From positions 1 through 13,016 of the forward strand of contig JAAFHO010000089.1 in NCBI GenBank assembly GCA_013297575.1: DNA of 13,016 nt, given 5' to 3'. The notes under the pieces were generated by a model. The model searched no databases, was not told where the DNA came from, and was given only the letters and a program-made list of their open reading frames with translations. Position numbers and translations under genes: made by a program. The stretch comes from Chitinophagales bacterium. GTDB lineage: Bacteria > Bacteroidota > Bacteroidia > Chitinophagales > Saprospiraceae. Position 1 is the first letter of the stretch, and every line of letters begins with the position of its first letter. Below, in pieces: positions 5,748 through 12,235 of this stretch.

Positions 5748-7115
5748 ATGAAATTCTTTACGGTCATTAAAAACATCTGGAGTATTAAAGAACTCCGCGA
5801 TCGCATCCTTTATACCCTTGCCCTTCTCATGATTTATCGTGTGGGTACTTGGGTTGTATTACCGGGTGTTGTTCCTAAAGCATTAAAAAACTACGGTGGT
5901 ACCAATAATACTGGTGACCTCTTAGGCTTGGTTAATGCTTTCACTGGTGGTGCATTCGATAATGCCGCGATTTTTGCGCTAGGCGTTATGCCATATATTA
6001 CCGCTTCGATCATTGTTCAATTGATGGGCTTTGCGGTACCTTATTTCCAAAAACTTCAAACACAAGAAGGAGAAAGTGGACGTAAGAAACTTAACCAAAT
6101 TACACGTGTACTAACGATTGCAATCGCATTAGTACAATCAGGTGGTTACCTTCAAATGGTACGTAGTATGCCTGGGGCTGTATCTCCAGCCGTTCCAGAT
6201 GGCTTGTTTTGGTTCTCTAATTTGATCGTTCTTACTTCTGGTACTATCTTTTGTATGTGGTTGGGTGAGCGTATTACAGATAAAGGTATCGGAAATGGTA
6301 TCTCTATGATTATCCAAGCAGGTATCATTGCACGTTTACCACAAGCATTTGTGTTTGAATTCCAAAACCTTTTCGGTGACAACAAAATTTTCTTGTTTAT
6401 CATTGAAATGATTGCCTTCTTCGTCATCGTACTCTTGACTGTTTTGGTGATCCAAGGTGTTAGGCGTATTCCGTTGCAATTTGCTAAACGGATGGTAGGC
6501 CGAACAGGAACATCTATGCCACAAACAAGTGCTCGTGATTATCTACCTTTGAAAGTAAACTCAGCAGGTGTAATGCCGATCATCTTTGCGCAAGCGTTGA
6601 TGTTCTTACCAGCCACAGCCATCACTTACTTTAGTGGAACTGGTTCTGCTATGTCGGGTCGTATCCATGCATTCAATGATATATATTCGATGGGTTACAA
6701 CATTGCGTTTTTCCTTTTGATTGTTATATTCACGTATGTTTATACTGCCTTGATGATTAACCCAACCAACTATTCGGAGCATTTGAAGCGCAGTAATGCA
6801 TTCATTCCGGGTGTTAAACCGGGCGAAGCAACAGCAGAGTATATCGATAATATTATGACTAGAATTACCTTACCAGGCGCTGTTTTCTTGGGCTTGTTAG
6901 GTATTCTACCATCTATCGCTGCAACATTTGGTGTAAACCAACAATTCGCTTTGTTTTTTGGTGGTACTACATTGTTGATTATGGTGGGTGTAGCATTGGA
7001 TACATTGCAAGTTATTGAAAGTTATTTGTTGACTTCAAAATATGATGGTTTGATTAAGTCTGGTCGTATTCAAGGCCGTTCTACTCAAGGTGTTCAAGTG
7101 GGTCAACCTCAATAA
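5748..7115 (+). CDS. secY: Preprotein translocase subunit SecY
   Basis: SecY (455 aa; E. coli 443) is the channel subunit of the SecYEG translocon in the inner membrane, passing unfolded preproteins outward and inserting membrane proteins. The polytopic pattern of about ten hydrophobic helices is clear, starting at residues 19-38. Family motifs include DKGIGNGISMII at 178-189 and the cytosolic loops with MPQTSARDYLPLKVNSAGVMP at about 257-277 and FIPGVKPGEATAEYIDNIMTR at 352-372. Residue 357, a functionally critical Arg in E. coli (loop C5), is Lys here, a conservative change I regard as ordinary in this lineage. Gaps are 18 nt before and 41 nt after. No adk gene separates it from map. Confidence 0.98.
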   Translation: MKFFTVIKNIWSIKELRDRILYTLALLMIYRVGTWVVLPGVVPKALKNYGGTNNTGDLLGLVNAFTGGAFDNAAIFALGVMPYITASIIVQLMGFAVPYFQKLQTQEGESGRKKLNQITRVLTIAIALVQSGGYLQMVRSMPGAVSPAVPDGLFWFSNLIVLTSGTIFCMWLGERITDKGIGNGISMIIQAGIIARLPQAFVFEFQNLFGDNKIFLFIIEMIAFFVIVLLTVLVIQGVRRIPLQFAKRMVGRTGTSMPQTSARDYLPLKVNSAGVMPIIFAQALMFLPATAITYFSGTGSAMSGRIHAFNDIYSMGYNIAFFLLIVIFTYVYTALMINPTNYSEHLKRSNAFIPGVKPGEATAEYIDNIMTRITLPGAVFLGLLGILPSIAATFGVNQQFALFFGGTTLLIMVGVALDTLQVIESYLLTSKYDGLIKSGRIQGRSTQGVQVGQPQ

Positions 7116-7156
7116 TAAATAGATTGTCTTTAGGGGCTATTGATTTAAAAAAATAA

Positions 7157-8008
7157 ATGGGATATTTTTCAGGTTCATCCGGTAAAAATGTTTTTTATAA
7201 AACAAATGAGGAAGTAGAGATCATTCGAACGGCTTGTTTGTTGGTATGTAAAACATTAGCACATGTAGGTTCTATTTTAAAGCCCGGTGTTACGGGTTTG
7301 CAGATAGACAAAGCGGCGGAAGAATTTGTTCGAGATCATGGAGCGCGTCCTGCATTTAAAGGATACGGTTCAGAGGATAATCCTTTCCCAGGTACTTTAT
7401 GTGTATCTTATAATGATATTGTAGTACACGGTATTCCAGGAGATCGTCCATTTTTAGAAACTGATATTGTTTCAGTAGATTGTGGTGTTGAGTTGAACGG
7501 TTATTATGGAGATGCTGCTTACACATTTGCAATGAATGATGTAGCACCGGAAACTTTAGAATTGTTAAGAGTAACTTATGCATCATTGTATCAAGGGATT
7601 AAAAACGCTGTGGTAGGAAATAGGGTAGAAGATATTTCTTTTGCTGTACAAGATTATACTGAGCGTAAACATAAATATGGCGTAGTGCGTGAATTGGTAG
7701 GACATGGATTGGGCAAGTCATTGCATGAAGATCCACAAGTACCTAATTACGGCCGCCGCGGCAAAGGGATGGTCATGAAGGATGGTTTAGTATTGGCTAT
7801 AGAGCCGATGATTAACCAAAAGACAAAAGACGTTTTTCAAGAGAATGACGGCTGGACTATCAGAACTCGCGACGGAAAGCCTAGTGCGCACTATGAACAT
7901 AGCGTAGTTGTAAGGAAAGGAAAGGCTGATATTCTCTCTAATCATGAATTTATTTTAGATGCAATAAAAAATAATTCAGAAATGCAGATAATATTGCCAA
8001 AAAGCTAG
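7157..8008 (+). CDS. map: Methionine aminopeptidase, type I
   Basis: MAP (283 aa; E. coli 264) removes the initiator methionine from nascent proteins, co-translationally in the cytoplasm, using a dinuclear metal centre. All five metal ligands of the pita-bread fold are visible: Asp108 (VDCG), Asp119 (GYYGDA), His183 (VGHGLG), Glu216 (AIEPM) and Glu247 (HYEHS). His91 (VVHGIPG) and His190 match the substrate-site histidines. The start MGYFSGSSGKNVFYKTNEEVE gives a slightly longer N-terminus; the core begins at about residue 15. Codon use looks more A+T-rich than in the flanking ribosomal genes, as expected for a less strongly expressed enzyme. The gap to infA (45 nt) holds a hairpin. Confidence 0.97.
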   Translation: MGYFSGSSGKNVFYKTNEEVEIIRTACLLVCKTLAHVGSILKPGVTGLQIDKAAEEFVRDHGARPAFKGYGSEDNPFPGTLCVSYNDIVVHGIPGDRPFLETDIVSVDCGVELNGYYGDAAYTFAMNDVAPETLELLRVTYASLYQGIKNAVVGNRVEDISFAVQDYTERKHKYGVVRELVGHGLGKSLHEDPQVPNYGRRGKGMVMKDGLVLAIEPMINQKTKDVFQENDGWTIRTRDGKPSAHYEHSVVVRKGKADILSNHEFILDAIKNNSEMQIILPKS

Positions 8009-8015
8009 ACCTTTG
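8008..8015 (+). promoter_or_regulatory. Possible weak promoter -7 box overlapping the map stop
   Basis: GACCTTTG differs from TAnnTTTG at the first base, and no correctly spaced TTTG lies upstream. What draws attention is that 8009-8021 (ACCTTTGCAGCCC) is identical to 261-273, the -7 and start region of the strong promoter before rplP. It could drive infA and downstream genes, but evidence is limited to this shared 13-mer. Confidence 0.35.
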
Positions 8016-8017
8016 CA

Positions 8018-8042
8018 GCCCGAAATAAAAAAACGGGTTTTT
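8018..8042 (+). terminator. Weak terminator- or attenuator-like hairpin before infA
   Basis: GCCCG (8018-8022) pairs with CGGGT (8034-8038, one G-U) around an A-rich 11-nt loop, followed by a T-run to 8042. The A-run opposite the T-run gives an alternative stem. It lies between map and infA, within a transcript that plainly needs to continue, so partial termination or attenuation is more plausible than a full stop. Confidence 0.45.
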
Positions 8043-8053
8043 TAAGCAAAAAT

Positions 8054-8272
8054 ATGCCTAAAGAGGAATTAATCAAACAAGATGGCGTGGTAGATGAAGC
8101 GCTTTCCAATGCGAATTTTAAAGTTCGCCTTGAAAACGGTCATGTTATCTTAGCAACCATATCGGGAAAGATGCGCATGCACTATATTCGTATATTGCCA
8201 GGCGATAAGGTATCTGTGGAGATGTCTCCATATGACTTATCACGAGGCCGGATCATTTATCGATACAAATAA
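8054..8272 (+). CDS. infA: Translation initiation factor IF-1
   Basis: IF-1 (72 aa, exactly the usual length) binds the 30S A site during initiation and works with IF-2 and IF-3. It is a single OB-fold (S1-like) domain. Residues 26-52 hold the core ENGHVILATISGKMRMHYIRILPGDKV and residues 59-70 hold PYDLSRGRIIYR, both nearly identical to E. coli IF-1. ATG 8054 gives MPKEELIKQDG. rpmJ follows after 27 nt, the conserved arrangement. Confidence 0.98.
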   Translation: MPKEELIKQDGVVDEALSNANFKVRLENGHVILATISGKMRMHYIRILPGDKVSVEMSPYDLSRGRIIYRYK

Positions 8273-8299
8273 TTTAGTCAAAAATAAATATATAACGAT

Positions 8300-8416
8300 A
8301 TGAAAGTCAGACCGTCCATTAAAAAGCGTTCTGCTGATTGCAAAATAGTACGTCGTAAAGGTGTTCTTTTCGTAATCAACAAGAAGAACCCTAAGTTTAA
8401 GCAACGTCAGGGTTAA
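8300..8416 (+). CDS. rpmJ: 50S ribosomal protein L36, zinc-free form
   Basis: L36 (38 aa, the family length) binds 23S rRNA in the 50S subunit. It opens MKVRPSIKKR and ends NPKFKQRQG, matching E. coli L36 residue for residue in register. Of the four zinc ligands in E. coli (Cys11, Cys14, Cys27, His33), only Cys14 remains; the others are Ser11, Asn27 and Phe33. This is therefore a zinc-independent (C-minus) L36. It lies 27 nt after infA and 39 nt before rpsM. Confidence 0.97.
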   Translation: MKVRPSIKKRSADCKIVRRKGVLFVINKKNPKFKQRQG

Positions 8417-8455
8417 TCTTTATCTGTCAAACACAACCTAATTTAATTACACAAT

Positions 8456-8833
8456 ATGGCACGTATTGCAGGTGTTGATTTGCCGCGTAATAAAAGAGGC
8501 TTAATCGGTCTCACGTACATTTACGGTATCGGCCTTTCCACTTCTCGTATTATCCTTGAAAAAGCAGGAATGGACGAGAATACAAAGGTGGAAAACTGGA
8601 CGGACGAGAATATTAAAGCGATCACGATGATCATCGCTGATGAGTTCAAAACTGAGGGACAATTGCGTTCTGAGGTTCAGATGAGCATCAAGCGTTTGAT
8701 GGATATCGCTTGCTATCGCGGTCTTCGTCATCGTAAAGGTCTGCCGCTTCGCGGTCAACGTACCCGTACCAACGCACGTACTCGTAAGGGTAAGCGTAAA
8801 ACGGTGGCAAACAAGAAAAAAGCAACTAAGTAA
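8456..8833 (+). CDS. rpsM: 30S ribosomal protein S13
   Basis: S13 (125 aa, family about 118-126) sits at the top of the 30S head, forms inter-subunit bridges with 23S rRNA and L5, and reaches the P site through its C-terminal tail. It opens MARIAGVDLPRNKRGLIGLTYIYGIG (helix-two-turn-helix region at about residues 14-70). It carries the diagnostic CYRGLRHRKGLPLRGQRTRTNARTRKG at about residues 82-108 and ends in a Lys-rich tail that approaches tRNA. It is the first gene of the alpha-operon part of the cluster. A 68-nt structured gap follows before rpsK. Confidence 0.98.
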   Translation: MARIAGVDLPRNKRGLIGLTYIYGIGLSTSRIILEKAGMDENTKVENWTDENIKAITMIIADEFKTEGQLRSEVQMSIKRLMDIACYRGLRHRKGLPLRGQRTRTNARTRKGKRKTVANKKKATK

Positions 8834-8837
8834 ACAT

Positions 8838-8885
8838 CGGTGGCTGGTTTGTTGTATGTTTTTATACAGCAGTCAGTATGCACCG
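8838..8885 (+). other. Nested inverted repeats in the rpsM-rpsK leader
   Basis: An outer stem CGGTG (8838-8842) with CACCG (8881-8885) encloses an inner stem GTTGTAT (8851-8857) with ATACAGC (8864-8870, one G-U pair, loop GTTTTT). The element ends 16 nt before the rpsK ATG. It could be a leader that tunes S11 translation; it could also be accidental. No matching RNA family is known to me. Confidence 0.4.
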
Positions 8886-8901
8886 CCTTTTATTAAATAA
8901 A

Positions 8902-9294
8902 ATGGCAAAAGGTTCATCAAAAAAAGTTGTAAAGCGCAAAGTAAAAGTAACGCCTGATGGTTTAGCTTTTATCCAAGCCAGCTTTAACAATATTATTATC
9001 TCTCTCACCAACAAACAAGGCGAGGTTATTTCATGGGCAAGTGCAGGTAAAGCGGGTTTCCGTGGTTCCAAAAAGAACACACCTTATGCAGCACAGATTG
9101 CAGCAAATGACGCTGCAAAAACTGCTTTTGAAGCCGGCATGCGCACTGTGGAGGTCTTTGTAAAAGGTCCAGGTTCTGGTCGTGAGTCAGCAATCCGTGC
9201 CCTTGACCAATCTGGTATCAAGGTACAAGTGATTAATGACGTAACTCCAATGCCTCACAACGGTTGCCGCCCTCCCAAGCGTCGTCGCGTTTAA
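8902..9294 (+). CDS. rpsK: 30S ribosomal protein S11
   Basis: S11 (130 aa, family about 129) lies on the 30S platform and lines the mRNA exit channel near the E site. The start was placed at ATG 8902 (MAKGSSKKVVKRKVK). An in-frame ATG at 8878 would add eight residues unlike the family and would fall inside the predicted leader structure. Core features are FNNIIISLTNKQGEVISWASAGKAGFRGSKKNTPYAAQ at about residues 28-65 and the ending VTPMPHNGCRPPKRRRV, both diagnostic. Confidence 0.98.
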   Translation: MAKGSSKKVVKRKVKVTPDGLAFIQASFNNIIISLTNKQGEVISWASAGKAGFRGSKKNTPYAAQIAANDAAKTAFEAGMRTVEVFVKGPGSGRESAIRALDQSGIKVQVINDVTPMPHNGCRPPKRRRV

Positions 9295-9344
9295 TTGCTT
9301 GATTGGGAATTTGTTATCCATTTTAAACTAGATCAATATAGATA

Positions 9345-9959
9345 ATGGCTCGTTATACCGGACCAACTACTAAGAAATCGCGCTCCTTTGGAGAATCGCT
9401 TTACGGATATGATAAATATTTTGAAAAGCGCAAATATCCACCAGGACAGCATGGCCAAACGCGGAAGCGTAAGGCTGGCTCTGACTACTCTCGTCAGCTG
9501 TCTGAAAAGCAGAAAGCAAAATACACGTATGGTATCCTAGAAAAACAATTCTGGCTTACTTTCGTGAACGCAACTCGTCGTCACGGTGTTACCGGTGAAT
9601 GGTTGCTTCAATTGCTAGAAGCACGTTTGGACAATACGGTGTACCGTTTGGGTATTTCCCCAACACGCCGTGGTGCTCGTCAGTTGGTTTCTCACCGCCA
9701 CGTAACCGTTAACGGTAATTTGGTTAATATCCCATCTTATTCCTTGAAACCAGGCGACGTTATTAGCGTTCGCGGTAAGTCTAAAGGTTTGGAAATCGTT
9801 ACTACACACGTTGGCGGTAAAACAAACGATGTGCGTAAGTTCGGTTGGTTGGAGTGGAATCCTGATAAAATGCAAGGTGTATTCCTCGCTTATCCACAAC
9901 GCGACCAAATACCTGAGAAAATCAACGAACAGTTGATTGTCGAATTGTACTCTAAATAA
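9345..9959 (+). CDS. rpsD: 30S ribosomal protein S4, zinc-independent form
   Basis: S4 (204 aa, usual 200-208) binds 16S rRNA early, starts 30S assembly with S7 and helps unwind mRNA at the entry channel. The N-terminal region has no cysteines, so the zinc-binding CxxC version is absent. It carries FEKRKYPPGQHG at about residues 26-37. The S4 RNA-binding domain follows at about residues 94-155, with RLDNTVYRLG and RRGARQLVSHRHVTVNGN. The gap before it is 50 nt. The gap after it is 263 nt and structured, which matters because S4 is an autoregulator of its operon in E. coli and B. subtilis. Confidence 0.98.
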   Translation: MARYTGPTTKKSRSFGESLYGYDKYFEKRKYPPGQHGQTRKRKAGSDYSRQLSEKQKAKYTYGILEKQFWLTFVNATRRHGVTGEWLLQLLEARLDNTVYRLGISPTRRGARQLVSHRHVTVNGNLVNIPSYSLKPGDVISVRGKSKGLEIVTTHVGGKTNDVRKFGWLEWNPDKMQGVFLAYPQRDQIPEKINEQLIVELYSK

Positions 9960-9977
9960 TAATAGCACTCGATATAG

Positions 9978-10069
9978 GGGGTTGTGTAAAGCAATTTTCG
10001 TCAGAGTAGTTGATTTGTTGAATATCTTGTTCAGTAAACCTACTAAATTTGACGGCTTTACGCAACTCC
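9978..10069 (+). ncRNA. Candidate structured RNA element between rpsD and rpoA
   Basis: GGGGTTGTGTAAAGC (9978-9992) pairs along all 15 bases with GCTTTACGCAACTCC (10055-10069), using two G-U wobbles. Inside it, CGTCA (9999-10003) pairs with TGACG (10050-10054) and AGTAG (10005-10009) with CTACT (10040-10044). A further TTGAA/TTCAG helix can form at the tip. All helices nest in order, giving one long rod-like hairpin of 92 nt. No proper T-run follows (only TTTT at 10071-10074). It could be a cis-regulatory element for rpoA, an S4-binding site or an RNA-processing site. The pairing is visible; the function is inference. Confidence 0.55.
10018..10051 (+). promoter_or_regulatory. Possible promoter for rpoA-rplQ
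   Basis: TAAATTTG at 10044-10051 matches the -7 TAnnTTTG box. The best -33 candidate is TTG at 10018-10020 with a 23-nt spacer, slightly long. Transcription would begin at about 10056-10060 with a leader of about 165 nt. The box lies inside the right half of the inverted repeat, so transcripts from here would lack the left arm of the hairpin. Confidence 0.45.
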
Positions 10070-10222
10070 ATTTTCGCGTATATTTCCATATTGAAACCTT
10101 TTGACTACAAATCCCGTTTAAAGGAAGTGTATTACGATAGATTCTGCGCTGCATTGTCATTGATTACATTACTTTAATGCCAAATCACACCCTTTTCTAA
10201 TAAGGAGCTTTCCAATATTTAT

Positions 10223-11230
10223 ATGAGTATTCTCAATTTTCAAAAGCCTGATAAAATTCTGCTTCAAAAAGCAACTGACTTCGAAGGCACTTTTGAATTT
10301 AAACCGCTCGAGCCTGGCTTTGGTCAGACTGTGGGTAATTCCTTGCGCCGCGTATTACTTTCTTCTTTAGAGGGTTATGCGATCAGCGCAATTCGCATTG
10401 GTGGCGTGGATCACGAGTTCGCAACCATCAAAGGTGTGGTAGAAGATGTGGTTGATATCGTGCTTAACCTCAAGCAAGTGCGCTTGAAGGCTGTGGCTAA
10501 CGATAACGAAACCCCACTTGGCCACACAGAGCGTATTTTTATGACCGTTTATGGTAAGGAAGAGTTTCGCGCGGGCGAAATGGATACTGCCAATAACGTG
10601 TTTAAAGTGATGAACCCTGATCTCTTGATCTGCCGTATGGAGCCTTCCGTTACGTTGGAATTGGAGTTCACTATCACTAAAGGTCGTGGTTATGCCCCAG
10701 CCGATGAAGGTGCGCCAAAAGATGCTCCAATTGGTGTTATTCCGATTGATGCTATCTATACTCCTATTAAAAATGTAGCATACAGGGTTGAAAATACCCG
10801 TGTAGGTCAGCGTACGGACTATGAAAAACTAACAATTGACGTCAAAACAGATGGTACTATCCATCCTGAAGATGCTATTCGTGAAGCAAGCCGTATCCTT
10901 ATCCAACACTTGATGTTGATTACCGACGAAAATATCACTTTTGATACACGTCCTAGTCAGGAAGAAAGTGTAGTGGATGAGCATATCCTACACATGCGCA
11001 AATTACTCAAGACTTCATTGGAAGATCTTGATTTGAGCGTACGTGCTTACAACTGCCTCAAGGCTGCGAAGATCAATTCTTTGGCCGAGATGGTGCGTTA
11101 CGATACACACGAGTTGTTGAAATTCCGCAACTTTGGTAAGAAATCGTTGGTAGAAATTGAAGAGTTGTTACAAGATAAAGGTCTTACTTTTGGTATGGAT
11201 CTTGCCAAGTACAAACTCGACGAAGAATAA
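10223..11230 (+). CDS. rpoA: DNA-directed RNA polymerase subunit alpha
   Basis: The alpha subunit (335 aa, family about 310-335) dimerises to scaffold polymerase assembly; its C-terminal domain contacts upstream DNA and activators. The N-terminal domain (about residues 10-240) carries GQTVGNSLRRVLLSS at 34-48 and EGYAISAIRIGGVDHEF. The C-terminal domain (about 256-325) carries DLSVRAYNCLKAAKI; Arg274 aligns with E. coli Arg265, the UP-element contact. FRNFGKKSLVEIEELL is also present. A purine-rich AAGGAG lies 16 nt upstream of the ATG, too far to act as a normal Shine-Dalgarno. It follows the 263-nt structured gap and precedes rplQ by 84 nt. Confidence 0.99.
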   Translation: MSILNFQKPDKILLQKATDFEGTFEFKPLEPGFGQTVGNSLRRVLLSSLEGYAISAIRIGGVDHEFATIKGVVEDVVDIVLNLKQVRLKAVANDNETPLGHTERIFMTVYGKEEFRAGEMDTANNVFKVMNPDLLICRMEPSVTLELEFTITKGRGYAPADEGAPKDAPIGVIPIDAIYTPIKNVAYRVENTRVGQRTDYEKLTIDVKTDGTIHPEDAIREASRILIQHLMLITDENITFDTRPSQEESVVDEHILHMRKLLKTSLEDLDLSVRAYNCLKAAKINSLAEMVRYDTHELLKFRNFGKKSLVEIEELLQDKGLTFGMDLAKYKLDEE

Positions 11231-11314
11231 TATTTTTTTTCACAAGCGTAGTAACTGTGTAGCGTCTATTGGCTGCTCCAGTGCTACCACCTTAAATTAG
11301 GTACATTATCATCC

Positions 11315-11968
11315 ATGAGACACGGAGATAAAATCAACAACTTAGGCCGTACTGCAGCGCACCGTCGTGCGATGTTGGCCAACATGACCAATTCTTTAAT
11401 TGAGCACAAGCGCATCACGACTACATTGGCAAAAGCGAAAGCATTGCGCCGTTATGCAGAACCGTTGTTAACGAAAGCGAAAGATAATTCTACGCATTCT
11501 CGTCGTATTGTGTTCGGTTATCTCCAAAGTAAAGAAGCGATCCAAGAACTTTTTGGCCCAATTGCCGAAAAAATTGGAGAACGTCCAGGAGGGTATGTTC
11601 GTATCATCAAATTGGGTTTCCGTCGTGGTGATGGTGCCGATATGGCGATGATCGAATTGGTAGATTACAACGAAATCTACAATCCAAAAGGGAAAGATGC
11701 TGCTAAGAAGAAAACGCGCCGTGGCCGTCGTACCTCTAAAGCCGCTGAAGCTGCCGCTGCGGCACCAAAAGCTGCTAAAGTTGCACCAATAGTTGAAGCC
11801 GCTCCGGTGGTGGAAGATGTTGTAGCACCAGTAGAAGAGGAAGTAGTAGCACCAGTTGCAGAAGTAGTAGCAGAAGTTGCACCAGAAGTAGTAGCCGAGG
11901 CTGCTGCTGAAGAAACTGCACCTGAAGCGCCTGCTGCTGAAGAGACTAAGGAAGGCGAAGAAGCGTAA
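11315..11968 (+). CDS. rplQ: 50S ribosomal protein L17 with long acidic C-terminal extension
   Basis: L17 (217 aa; E. coli 127) binds 23S rRNA near the exit tunnel. The conserved part, residues 1-122, opens MRHGDKINNLGRTAAHRRAML and ends near IELVDYNEIYN. A basic linker follows (about 126-143, KKKTRRGRRT), then an Ala/Pro stretch, then about 60 residues rich in Val, Ala, Pro and Glu that are strongly acidic and end KEGEEA. The extension is low-complexity and its DNA shows short imperfect direct repeats, so it probably grew by slippage. Extended L17 forms are known in Bacteroidota, but I cannot say how unusual this length is. It is the last protein gene of the operon; a strong terminator follows. 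Confidence 0.97.
   Translation: MRHGDKINNLGRTAAHRRAMLANMTNSLIEHKRITTTLAKAKALRRYAEPLLTKAKDNSTHSRRIVFGYLQSKEAIQELFGPIAEKIGERPGGYVRIIKLGFRRGDGADMAMIELVDYNEIYNPKGKDAAKKKTRRGRRTSKAAEAAAAAPKAAKVAPIVEAAPVVEDVVAPVEEEVVAPVAEVVAEVAPEVVAEAAAEETAPEAPAAEETKEGEEA
11813..11910 (+). repeat. Imperfect GAAGTAGTAGCA-type repeats in the rplQ tail
   Basis: Short in-frame direct repeats built from GTAGCACCAG, GAAGTAGTAGC and GTTGCA recur several times and encode E-V-V-A-P and A-E-V-V-A modules. All spacings keep the frame. This looks like slippage expansion of the acidic L17 tail. Confidence 0.6.
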
Positions 11969-11974
11969 AAAAAT

Positions 11975-12015
11975 AACTGCTGAGGACTCTTTTAGGGGTA
12001 ATCAGCAGTTTTTTT
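11975..12015 (+). terminator. Intrinsic terminator after rplQ
   Basis: AACTGCTGA (11975-11983) pairs perfectly with TCAGCAGTT (12002-12010). An inner stem ACTC/GGGT lies at 11986-11989 and 11996-11999. A run of seven T follows at 12009-12015. It begins seven bases after the rplQ stop and closes the ribosomal superoperon. Its T-run ends only four bases before the tRNA, with no promoter in between. Confidence 0.9.
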
Positions 12016-12019
12016 ATTG

Positions 12020-12092
<73 letters not shown>

Positions 12093-12104
12093 CGATTATT
12101 AGAT

Positions 12105-12138
12105 AAAGCCATTGCGTTGATACGTGATGGCTTTTTTT
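12105..12138 (+). terminator. Intrinsic terminator of tRNA-Ala (copy 1)
   Basis: A 13-bp stem (12105-12117 with 12122-12134, AAAGCCATTGCGT with ACGTGATGGCTTT, two G-U pairs) closes a TGAT tetraloop and is followed by seven T at 12132-12138. It begins 12 nt after the tRNA 3' end, so it ends the tRNA transcript. Confidence 0.88.
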
Positions 12139-12153
12139 GTGTTTGGGGGGTGT

Positions 12154-12184
12154 GGGGATTAGGATGCTCATTGGTTCGAACACA
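12154..12184 (+). pseudogene. Decayed tRNA-Ala copy 2 (internal deletions)
   Basis: GGGGATTAG at 12154-12162 matches the 5' end of the intact tRNA (12021-12029). CATTGGTTCGAA at 12169-12180 matches its T arm (12067-12078) at 11 of 12 bases. The anticodon arm, most of the D arm and the 3' acceptor strand are gone. It sits upstream of a second copy of the spacer and terminator. It cannot fold into a tRNA. Confidence 0.75.
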
Positions 12185-12227
12185 ATTATTAGGTAAAGCC
12201 ATTACGTTGATTCGTGGTGGCTTTTTT
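12185..12227 (+). repeat. Duplicated spacer and terminator (copy 2)
   Basis: This block matches 12095-12137 at 39 of 43 positions. The hairpin survives: 12195-12206 pairs with 12213-12224 (12 bp with two G-U pairs) and six T follow at 12222-12227. Of the differences inside the stem, two keep pairing (G-U to A-U, and A-U to G-U). It is still a plausible working terminator. Confidence 0.85.
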
Positions 12228-12235
12228 GCGTTGAA

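Noticed and set aside
7116..7156. A promoter in the secY-map gap
   Set aside because: No TAnnTTTG box is present; the composition shift in map is explained by ordinary codon use.
8878..8901. Upstream ATG for S11
   Set aside because: It adds eight atypical residues and lies in the leader structure; MAKGSSKK from 8902 fits the family.
9615..10160. 181-codon frame on the - strand across rpsD and the rpsD-rpoA gap
   Set aside because: Most of it is antisense to rpsD, with no recognisable protein; the part over the gap lacks a promoter or leader.
10201..10206. AAGGAG as a Shine-Dalgarno for rpoA
   Set aside because: It lies 16 nt from the ATG, too distant, and other genes here lack such sites.
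11231..11314. T8 run after rpoA as a terminator
   Set aside because: No stable stem precedes the T-run, and rplQ must be co-transcribed.
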